Assembly: GCA_900769645.1 (NCBI GenBank)
Contig: CAAGHI010000017.1
Location: forward strand, 10,262 to 74,261
Origin: Candidatus Gastranaerophilales bacterium
GTDB lineage: Bacteria > Cyanobacteriota > Vampirovibrionia > Gastranaerophilales > Gastranaerophilaceae
Length of the DNA: 64,000 nt
Direction: 5' to 3'
Of this stretch, positions 16,469-24,118 are shown piece after piece. Both the position numbers and the translations under genes were made by a program. The notes under the pieces are model-generated. The model did no database searches. It saw only the letters and a list, made by a program, of their open reading frames with translations, and was not told where the DNA came from. The stretch's first letter is position 1; each line of letters opens with the position of its first letter.

Positions 16469-19400
16469 TTAATGTCCATGACCGAATGCGGCTCTGTATC
16501 CAAGTGAGAAGATTACACCGTTTCTGCCAATGTTTCTGAACATTGCTTGAGCATAACCTGTTGAACGCTCACCCCAACGTTTTTGAACACCAATACCGTA
16601 TTGAATATATGGTTTTACAGACAATTGCGGCAAGTTTGTTTCAACTGCGTCGAATTTTGTTTTATCCATAATATTCCACATAAAATCTACACCCAAATAA
16701 GGTTGCCAACCGTCTTTCAAGTTCCCGACAAATCTTAATCCCGGAGCAAGTTGAATTGCATTTAGTGGATCTGAATTTATTCTCAAACCTGCAGCATTCG
16801 TATAATTGAAAGTGTCAACCAATGAATATGAAATCATCATGTGAGGTTGGATTATGAACTTGCTGTTAAATAATTCCCAGTTATACCCTGTCTTTAAAGC
16901 TGTACCGATTGACCACATTCCGAAGTCCTCTGAGCCATACATTGTGTTTGCATCAACTCCCGAAAGCCCTGATGCAATTGTCCAACCGCCGAACCAGTTG
17001 CCTTTATACAAAGTTCCTGTCAAACCAAGTGTACCACCGTTTTGCCATAAACTATTGTGGTTAAAAACTTGGTGAGAACCGTTATAGCCAATGTACGCGC
17101 TAAATACACCATCAAAACCGTTGCGAAATTCTTTAATTGATGTATCTCCGCCAAAGAATGTTCCATACATTACGTTAGAAACTTTTGGACCGTTTTTAAG
17201 ATGTACGTTTTCAAATGATGAATAAGGTCTAGCCCATATGCCGGCACGTTCTTCCGGAATTACACCTGAAGAAGATGCAACTGAACCGAAACCATCACCG
17301 TCATAAGCATATTTGTTGTACATTTTGAGAGCTTGGCGTTGCTCACGAGTCATAAGCATTGTCATATCCATGTTTGAAAATGCTTGATCATACGCATTCA
17401 ATTGGTTAAAATATCCACCTAATTGAGCTGCAACAGGTGCAACCATAACCGCAGGGTTTATGTTTTTGTAATCGCTTGAATTTCCTCTTGTGAATTCGAA
17501 ATTCCCTTGAGTTGGGTCGTAAGCTACACCATATTTGAAAAGTGGTGAATATGCAACTTCTGAAACAGTTGTTGAAATATGCGATTTTAATGAGTCATCA
17601 TTTACAAAATTAATTGTAGTGTTATCGGTTTTTGCATCACTCAAAAGGTTAATTCCGCTGACATTAAGTTTCACATCATCGTTTGCAAAGTTATATGTGT
17701 TTGCAGAAATTGTATCCATTTTGCTGTTTGCTAAATCTGCATCTACTGCAATGTTTGAATTTGCATTCAATGACAAAGCTTCGAGATTAATCGGGTTTAC
17801 CGCTCCGTTTGCAACTGTTAACATACCACCGTTGAATACGAGGGAATTGTTTCCATTTGACAAATAGTTATCATTTGAAAATCCGACCATACCAGAATTC
17901 AAATTGTATGTAACGTCTTGAATTTTGTTGTTGTGAATTGTTCTTGCGTTTTCGTTTGTCAAAGTAACAGGGTCGACAATTCCATTGTAAGTAATTGTGC
18001 CGTCACCTTTCATGGTGATTTCGTTTGCGGCATTGGTAGAGCGAATATCATTGTTAATTGTGATTGATTTTGAATTTTGGGTTGTGAGATTAATTTTTGA
18101 ATTCCCTTCTCCGTCAAGATAAATTGCATTTGCGTTAAGTGCTGAACCGTCTGTTGCTTGACCTGCTGATACATTTGAAATAGTAATATCATTGTTCAAC
18201 GCCGCAATATTTAAGTTCCCACCATTTTTTACGGTTAAAGCTCCTTTTGCATCTTCCGAAGTTTTAAATCCGTCAATATTAGCGTCAGTAAATTCAAGAG
18301 TTTGTCCGTCATTTATTATTATTCCTGAATTTTCGCCACCTTTAATCGTGTAGCCGTTACCGTTTACGGATAATTTTGTTCCGCTTAAATTTCCTGTCCA
18401 ACCTTTTTCTAAGCCAGAACCTGAGATTTCAATATCGTGTTGTGCAGAAAAACTTCTTTCGTCTTGCAAATTAATATTGTGTTCACCGATTTTGTCAGTT
18501 TGGTTTACTGCGAGAGTAAAGCCATCAATTTTTACGGCTTCACCGTTTTCGGTGTATCTGTCGACCGTTGCGTTTGTGTCGTTGATTTTTACTGTGTATA
18601 AGTAGTCGTTTGTAAGTACATCTAAACCGTTTTCAGGTGTTTTAATTTGCAAGTTGTCTAAGCCTGTAAGTGTAGCAGATATTGAATTTGTTCCATCTGC
18701 CATATCAGACATCATATTAACTTCTGAAAGGTTTAGAGTTCCGGACGCCGTCTTTGCCAAAATTCCATCAGCCAAAGCTTCTGATGTAACATCAACGTCG
18801 AGTTTTAGGTTTCCGTTGTTTGATGTAATGCTGTTTAAGTTCATTGCTCCCAGTTTGCCATTGCGAATATCAAGAGTTGAACCTTCCGCTAATGTTAAAT
18901 CTGTTCCGTCGAGATAATTTTCTGATGATGGTTTTATTGTTCCACTGTTTACATTTACGGCTAACGCTCCAGCGTCAGGAGTAAATGCCCCGTTTAATAA
19001 AATAGTTCCTTTGGTGTTAATAGTTCCGTTTCCGGCAATACCACCGTTAAAAGTAATTTTTCTTCCGTCTTCTGCATAAATATTTGTAATTGATTTGTTC
19101 TGATAGATATCATTTCCTTTTTCAGCAGTGTTGCCGGAGAAAGTTACGTCTTTGTTTTTTGCAATAATTGATGCCTGTGTGTTTTCCAGACTAATTGCAC
19201 CACCGTTTTTGACGGCTGTGTTGTTAATAAAATTTGAATCTGTTATAGTCGTTGTTTCTTTGGAGTTGTCGAGGGATAGGGCGTAAATTGCACCACCGTC
19301 TTGCTCTGCTTTATTGCCAGTAAAGTCTGAATTTTTAATACTTTGAGTTCCAATAAGCGAATAAATAGCTCCGCCATTTCCATTTGTTTCATTATTTGTA

Positions 19401-20509
19401 AAACTTGCTTCTTCAATGTTCAAATCTCCCATTACAGAAGAAATTGCACCGCCACCAAGTCCAGAACTCTCTTCGTTTCCCTTACTGTTTTCAGCTGAAA
19501 CTGTTTTGTTTGTACGGTTGTTGTAAAAATTCGAATTTTTAGCTGTTAAAGAGCTATCTGTGTAAATCGCACCGCCTGCCATATCAGATTGGTTGTTATA
19601 AAAATTAGAGTTTTGAACTGTCAAATTAGCATTAACTTTTTGCTCTGTGTCGCTGACATTTGCGATTGCACCACCAGTCCTTTGAGCTGTGTTGTTGGTA
19701 AATGTTGAATTTGAAACAGCTAAGCTTCCGGTATTGAAAATTGCACCCCCATCGTTGGCACTATTTGAGTTGAACGAGCTTGAATTAATAGTCAACGTAT
19801 TTGTGAATTGGTTGTTCATGATGGCTCCGCCACCACTGGATTTGTCGGTTGCTTTGTTATTTTCAAATATAGAATTTTTGATTTCTTTCAAATTGGCGTT
19901 TAAAGTTAATGTTTCATTGCTAACATCACCCGTAACGATTGCTCCACCTGCGATTTTAGCTTGGTTGTTTGTGAATTTTCCGCTAATTGAAGAAATTTCT
20001 CCAACATTTGTAATTGCTCCACCGGCACTTGTCGAGGTGTTTCTGTCAAAAATTCCGTTGATTGCTCCGATTTTTCCGCTGTTAAAAATAGCACCACCAA
20101 AGCTGTTTTCGTCAGTTGTGCTGTTATTTGTAAAAGTTGCGTTTATCGTATTAATTGTTGCAAAATTTGTTATTGCTCCACCGGCTAATGTGGCTGAATT
20201 GTTTGAATAAACTTCATTTTCTATTGCATCAATTATGCCTAAATTGTATAAGCCCCCTCCGTTATACGCTTTGTTTCCGGAATAAGTATTGTTAGTAAGG
20301 GATTTGATTGAACCGGTGTTTAATATTCCGGAACCGTAACCGTCTTGGACATTACCTTTGGCAGAAATATCAATATTTTCAAATGTTTTACCGTTAATGG
20401 TGTCAATTTCGCCCGTGTTTGTAATTCTTTCATCAGCCGCAAAAGAAATATTAACAGACGCCAAAACCGCTGAAAGTGCCAAAGTTAATCCTAATAAACG
20501 CTTATTCAT
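16469..20509 (-). CDS. Autotransporter with Pmp-like GGA(I) repeats
   Basis: A 1346-residue protein, probably on the cell surface. It has a signal peptide (MNKRLLGLTLALSAVLA...SFA). From ~50 to ~450 there are about 13 repeats combining GGA(I/L) with FxNN-type motifs (for example GGAIFNSG, SNFYNN), the pattern of chlamydial polymorphic outer membrane proteins. A second beta-helix-like region of Asn/Thr-rich sequence follows (~450-1020). The last ~290 residues form an autotransporter beta-barrel with alternating aromatic strands, ending GYRAAFGHGH. The barrel secretes the passenger, a predicted beta-solenoid, to the surface where it may adhere. AGAGGAATT precedes the ATG. The ligand is unknown. 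Confidence 0.85.
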   Translation of the reverse strand: MNKRLLGLTLALSAVLASVNISFAADERITNTGEIDTINGKTFENIDISAKGNVQDGYGSGILNTGSIKSLTNNTYSGNKAYNGGGLYNLGIIDAIENEVYSNNSATLAGGAITNFATINTINATFTNNSTTDENSFGGAIFNSGKIGAINGIFDRNTSTSAGGAITNVGEISSISGKFTNNQAKIAGGAIVTGDVSNETLTLNANLKEIKNSIFENNKATDKSSGGGAIMNNQFTNTLTINSSSFNSNSANDGGAIFNTGSLAVSNSTFTNNTAQRTGGAIANVSDTEQKVNANLTVQNSNFYNNQSDMAGGAIYTDSSLTAKNSNFYNNRTNKTVSAENSKGNEESSGLGGGAISSVMGDLNIEEASFTNNETNGNGGAIYSLIGTQSIKNSDFTGNKAEQDGGAIYALSLDNSKETTTITDSNFINNTAVKNGGAISLENTQASIIAKNKDVTFSGNTAEKGNDIYQNKSITNIYAEDGRKITFNGGIAGNGTINTKGTILLNGAFTPDAGALAVNVNSGTIKPSSENYLDGTDLTLAEGSTLDIRNGKLGAMNLNSITSNNGNLKLDVDVTSEALADGILAKTASGTLNLSEVNMMSDMADGTNSISATLTGLDNLQIKTPENGLDVLTNDYLYTVKINDTNATVDRYTENGEAVKIDGFTLAVNQTDKIGEHNINLQDERSFSAQHDIEISGSGLEKGWTGNLSGTKLSVNGNGYTIKGGENSGIIINDGQTLEFTDANIDGFKTSEDAKGALTVKNGGNLNIAALNNDITISNVSAGQATDGSALNANAIYLDGEGNSKINLTTQNSKSITINNDIRSTNAANEITMKGDGTITYNGIVDPVTLTNENARTIHNNKIQDVTYNLNSGMVGFSNDNYLSNGNNSLVFNGGMLTVANGAVNPINLEALSLNANSNIAVDADLANSKMDTISANTYNFANDDVKLNVSGINLLSDAKTDNTTINFVNDDSLKSHISTTVSEVAYSPLFKYGVAYDPTQGNFEFTRGNSSDYKNINPAVMVAPVAAQLGGYFNQLNAYDQAFSNMDMTMLMTREQRQALKMYNKYAYDGDGFGSVASSSGVIPEERAGIWARPYSSFENVHLKNGPKVSNVMYGTFFGGDTSIKEFRNGFDGVFSAYIGYNGSHQVFNHNSLWQNGGTLGLTGTLYKGNWFGGWTIASGLSGVDANTMYGSEDFGMWSIGTALKTGYNWELFNSKFIIQPHMMISYSLVDTFNYTNAAGLRINSDPLNAIQLAPGLRFVGNLKDGWQPYLGVDFMWNIMDKTKFDAVETNLPQLSVKPYIQYGIGVQKRWGERSTGYAQAMFRNIGRNGVIFSLGYRAAFGHGH

Positions 20510-20539
20510 AATTCCTCTTCAAATCTTTTTGAATAGTTT

Positions 20540-20590
20540 AGAGGTCTATTCTCCATTCACTATTCACAATTCACCATTGTACCATTATAA
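20540..20590. repeat. 8-bp-period array upstream of the autotransporter gene
   Basis: On the plus strand the stretch contains CCATTCAC, TATTCACA, ATTCACCA, TTGTACCA, an approximate 8-base period. It may be a degraded arm of the same repeat family. It lies directly in the autotransporter's 5' region (minus strand), so it may affect expression. Confidence 0.45.
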
Positions 20591-20627
20591 TTTTCGTTCG
20601 TGAATAAGTCAATATATTAAGCGTCAA

Positions 20628-21155
20628 TCAATGGGTGTATTTTCTTGTCATTATAACGTTGTTGTTTTCGTCATAAGCATATTTGCCAAGCCAATGAGCA
20701 ATCAATTTCCCTTGCGGGTTATAAATGAATGTTTCTTCCTTAGATACTCGTAATCCCATATTTATCAGAGCACCCGAAATAGTGTATTTGTAAGATTTGT
20801 AAGGATAATTTAAGCCGTCGCGTTCTTCAATGTGTGTCAAATGACCTGTTTTGTCATAATAAAAAACGTGGAGTTTGTCCTTATTATAAAGTACAGCGTA
20901 GCTTTCATCTGAGAAAAAAGCTAAAGCTCTATCTTGCAGACTCAAATTTCCCAAATATGATTGTCTGATGTTTTCCTGATAATTTTTGTCAACCATATTT
21001 TCAGAAATAAGCGTGGTGTTGAGTTTAATTGCAGGCGATTTTGTAAGTTCTTCTCTTGCGGATTCGACATTGTAGCTAACCCCACCGGAGATTATAGTTT
21101 CCGCCGAGCAAGGTAGAATTATAAACATCAAAATTACGAGAAAAATTTTACTCAT
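20628..21155 (-). CDS. Hypothetical exported protein with YD-repeat-like ending
   Basis: A 175-residue protein with a signal peptide (MSKIFLVILMFIILPCSA, cleavage near residue 19). The second half contains repeats resembling Rhs/YD units: VFYYDKTGHLTHIEER, FIYNPQGKLIAHWLG and YAYDENNNVIMTRKY. Such units form beta-strand pairs, here probably in a small periplasmic or surface protein. There is no lipobox Cys after the signal peptide. The start codon lacks a clear ribosome site. It lies upstream of the autotransporter gene on the same strand but 119 bases away, so no operon is claimed. Confidence 0.6.
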   Translation of the reverse strand: MSKIFLVILMFIILPCSAETIISGGVSYNVESAREELTKSPAIKLNTTLISENMVDKNYQENIRQSYLGNLSLQDRALAFFSDESYAVLYNKDKLHVFYYDKTGHLTHIEERDGLNYPYKSYKYTISGALINMGLRVSKEETFIYNPQGKLIAHWLGKYAYDENNNVIMTRKYTH

Positions 21156-21246
21156 ATTCTTATTTTATATTGCAAGTTTTTGATTTGTCAATATAATGTA
21201 AGTAAAGAAGTAAAAATAACTTAGCGGCATTCGCTGCAGTTGTTAC

Positions 21247-21346
21247 GGTAGGTTGGGCATACTTGCCCAACGTCGCAAAAAAATAGTAGTAGGGGTTCTC
21301 CCCCAACATCAAAAACAGAAAGTAGGTCGGTATAGCAATGCCGACA
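21247..21346. repeat. Cluster of three REP-like palindromes
   Basis: Three GC-rich palindromes lie in a row: GGTAGGTTGGGC...GCCCAAC, GTAGGGGTT...CCCCAAC and GTAGGTCGG...CCGAC. The shared GTAGG head and the TTGGGC/GCCCAA arms recur at 2607, 26830, 27618, 36832, 41008 and 45026. Confidence 0.75.
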
Positions 21347-21371
21347 ATAAAAATAAATAAGAGGAATCATT

Positions 21372-21632
21372 ATGGAAAAAGTTATTCAATACGAAACACA
21401 TGGAACTTGTTGTCGCTTAATGCAAGTAAAATTCAGTGATGATGGAACAATTGCTGATGTAGATTTTTTAGGGGGTTGCCCTGGAAATTTGCTCGGTATT
21501 AAACATCTTGTCAAAGGAATGAAAATTGATGATGTAATCGCAAAATTTTCAGGTATAAAATGTGGTGACAAGTCAACAAGCTGCCCAGATCAATTGGCAA
21601 GATGCCTAAGCGAGATCAAAGCAAAGTTGTAA
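21372..21632 (+). CDS. TSCPD domain protein (TIGR03905 type)
   Basis: An 86-residue protein with the conserved cysteines of the small TSCPD family: THGTCCRLM near the N-terminus, LGGCPGN and SIKCGDKSTSCPDQLAR-like spacing at the end (GIKCGDKSTSCPDQL). The TSCPD motif is also found as a C-terminal domain of some ribonucleotide reductases. The four-plus cysteines suggest a metal site, but the function is unknown. The ATG has GAGGAA upstream. The broken VRR-NUC gene begins 9 bases after its stop and may be cotranscribed. Confidence 0.9.
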   Translation: MEKVIQYETHGTCCRLMQVKFSDDGTIADVDFLGGCPGNLLGIKHLVKGMKIDDVIAKFSGIKCGDKSTSCPDQLARCLSEIKAKL

Positions 21633-21641
21633 GATATTTTT

Positions 21642-22438
21642 ATGAAAAAACTTGTATTTGCAATATTATTTTCATTTATATTTGCAGGTTGTGTTGAATG
21701 CAAACAGATTTTGCCTGAAAATATTGTGTTATCAACGATTACAATTAATGCAGTTGCAACAGGCGAAAAAGGTAAAAATTTCTTTTATTGTGAAGGAACA
21801 CAAAAATGTTCAACTGAAAATTTTGTAAAAGAATATTATAAGAAATGGGGCTATAACGTAATGCGTGGCGAAGTTTCTGTTTGGCAGGATTTTATGCTTT
21901 AACTTTTTTTGATGAAATTTATTACAAGCATAATTTTGATTTTGATGGCGATTTACCAAGACATTTTTTTGAAAATGATTATTTATATTTGAGTCGCAAA
22001 AAGATGTTTGATGATAAGTTTAATTATTTGTTGAGTGCGGATATTTCGAAGTTTATAAATAGCCAGCTTGACAAATATGCGGCGATTTCTTCAAGACTTT
22101 TGCATGATGCAAAAATTGAAAATTATATTGATTGCACTGATTATTTTTATTCTGATGTGGTGCAAGAGTTTTTGAAACGCATTGATAATAAAACATTTGC
22201 ACAAATTGTTTATAAAATTGCACAAAACCCAAACCAAAACAGAGCCGGAATTCCAGATTATGTTGTGTGGAATGATAAGGAGATAATTTTTATAGAGGTA
22301 AAACGCCAAAATGAAAACTTGCGTGAAAAACAAATCGAATGGGCAGAGTTTTTGAGAAAAAATAATATTCCATACAAAATTGTAAGGGTAAATTCCTATA
22401 AAAGAATAAAACTGCATAAGAAAACCAATGTTTTATAA
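21642..22438 (+). pseudogene. VRR-NUC-type endonuclease gene split by a frameshift
   Basis: Two overlapping frames together make one plausible protein. Frame one (21642-21902) ends VMRGEVSVWQDFML-stop; frame two (21881-22438) continues YALTFFDEIYYKHNF. The join is at GATTTTATGC, where one more T would restore GAT TTT TAT GCT. The C-terminus holds the VRR-NUC nuclease core: NRAGIPDYVVW and EIIFIEVKRQNENLREKQIEWA (as a span). The first frame starts with a lipoprotein-like signal (LFSFIFAGC), odd for a nuclease. A second event may have fused an unrelated start. It is either a true pseudogene or an assembly error in a short T run. Confidence 0.65.
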
Positions 22439-22595
22439 ATTTGAATAATATTGTTACAAAGCCTTACGAATGGTATATCTAAGTTCTTGTTCATTTTCCA
22501 TTAAATAACTTGGCGTTATTCCACATATAAGCCTTCGTCCTCTGCTCGCCTGTCGCCGAACGCAAAAAGGCGTCTAATCTTTTCTAAAAGCAAAT

Positions 22596-22634
22596 AAAAA
22601 TAGGACAAGAATAAATTCCTGTCCTATTTTTATT
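22596..22634 (-). terminator. Terminator downstream of tRNA-Arg
   Basis: AAAATAGGACA and TGTCCTATTTT form an 11-bp stem around ~12 bases, with A/T tracts on both sides. Placed right after the tRNA on the minus strand, it can also work on the plus strand. Confidence 0.7.
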
Positions 22635-22708
<74 letters not shown>

Positions 22709-22915
22709 TTGGATCCAGAGGGTTTAAACAAGCGTTTGGTTTCTTGGGGTACCTGTATAATCCCTCGTATCCCTATACTAACACAAAAATTTTTCTTTGC
22801 AAGGTCTTTTGTTTAATCTTTGTTTATAAAGTTTTGTAAAGCAGCGAAAACCATATTAGTGAGCCTGTTTTTAAAATATCATCTTTTTGAAAATTACAAA
22901 AAATAAAAATATGAT

Positions 22916-22939
22916 TAAAGTTTTTACTAAAATCTGCCG
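22916..22939 (+). promoter_or_regulatory. Sigma-28-like motif upstream of the G-tract gene
   Basis: TAAAGTTT at 22916-22923 (exact match to the sigma-28 -35 element), 12 bases, then GCCG at 22936-22939 followed by T-rich sequence. It shares AAAATCTGCCG with the site at 9027-9054. The downstream half is incomplete. Confidence 0.4.
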
Positions 22940-22989
22940 TTTTTGGGAATATCTAGTGTGTACTAATACAAAGAAAAGGAGAATTGCTT

Positions 22990-24019
22990 ATGGCAGGACT
23001 AGAAGTAAATGGCGTAAATGCTGCGCAAAGGACAAATGGAGCTCAAGAACTTAAACCTCAAGAAGAACAGAAAATTGGTACAGTTCCTGTTGGACAAGGC
23101 TATGGTGCTGCGTCGGGGGGGGGCAGAAGATGTTAAATTAACAAATACGTATGGTGAAGATATTGCTAATTTTGTAAAATTTAAAGGTAATGATAAATAT
23201 GATGCAATGGATATCACACGTACGGCTTTTAACGATGTCAAGAGGCAATATATGCAATTACAACATGAATATCCTGATGTTGTTGTGAATTTTGAACCAA
23301 TGCCTGATCCGCAAAAATGTGGAAAAAAACGTGAAGGCTTTTTTATGTATAAACAACTATTAGGTGATTGGAAAAATGCGGCTTTCCAACAAATTAATGA
23401 TGCTCGAGAAAGAAGCACTGTTGAGGTTGTTGGCGAAGGCGTTGGAGCTGTAAATAGAAATACTAATGCAAGAGCTGCTGAAGGTATGGCGACTACTGTT
23501 GCTGTTGGTGAAGCCATAATAGAAAACGATGACGCAAATGCAGCTGAAATTAATAACAACATTGATGAAGAGGGTGCGGCTACAAGAGCTACAGTTCGAA
23601 AAGAAGGACAAAAGACTCGAGGTGCTGTCCAAGCAGAAGGTCGAAAAACTCGTGCAGCTGTACATTACGAAGGTGACGAAACAAGACGCACTGTCCGACA
23701 AGAAGGCTTTAGAACTCGTCAAGTAGTGCGAGGAGAAGCAGAAAGAATTCGAAGAGAAAATCATGCTGAAAATGCTGAAACAAGACAAACGGTTAAAAAC
23801 GAAGGACAAAAAACAAGAGCAAAAGTTCAAGCAGAAGCTGATAGAGTAATTGATACTCTTGATCCTGTTGGTATAAAAAGAGCAGTAAAAGGAGTTCGTG
23901 ATATGGCTGCAAGGGCCGGTAAGTCTGTTGGAGAGTTTATTTCTCAAAATCCGAATATATTAGTTCCCGGGCTTGGAATTCCACTATGGGCTGCAAGAAA
24001 ACTAACTTCACAAATGTAA
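22990..24019 (+). CDS. 11-residue-repeat helical protein, split by a G9 tract (probable phase-variable gene)
   Basis: The natural start is ATG at 22990, with AAAGGAG upstream, reading MAGLEVNGVNAAQRTNGAQE. A run of nine G at about 23114 shifts the frame, giving a stop after GGGRRC; with eight G the frame continues into AEDVKLTNTYGEDIANF to 24019 (about 342 residues). The body has a globular part (~45-150), then eleven-residue repeats (pattern E-G-x-x-T-R-x-x-V-x-x, for example EGQKTRGAVQA, EGRKTRAAVHY) forming a long charged amphipathic helix, and a final GKSVGEFISQNPNILVPGLG. It has no signal peptide. In this assembly the gene is in the OFF phase. The function is unknown; helical repeats suggest membrane-surface or filament binding. 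Confidence 0.7.
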
Positions 24020-24040
24020 GGAATAATTAAATAAAGTAAT

Positions 24041-24074
24041 AAAAACTCTAATCATTAACGGTTAGAGTTTTTTT
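24041..24074 (+). terminator. Terminator between the G-tract gene and alaS
   Basis: AAAACTCTAA and TTAGAGTTTT pair around a ~10-base loop, followed by TTTTATTG on the plus strand. Confidence 0.8.
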
Positions 24075-24118
24075 ATTGTATAATTTTCTTACGAGATAAA
24101 ATGAAAAGGAATTAGATT

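Noticed and set aside
19689..20210. Long plus-strand ORF opposite the autotransporter
   Set aside because: It is antisense to the GGAI repeat region, and its Pro/Ala/Leu-rich pattern is the mirror of those repeats. It has no ribosome site.
22441..22595. Possible small minus-strand peptide (AFLRSATGEQRTKAYMW...)
   Set aside because: The open stretch is about 30 codons with no start or ribosome site; it may be part of a dispersed repeat.
23360..23947. Minus-strand 195-codon ORF opposite the undecapeptide repeats
   Set aside because: Cys/Ser/Phe-rich antisense reading of the repeats; no ribosome site; the plus frame has clear repeat periodicity.
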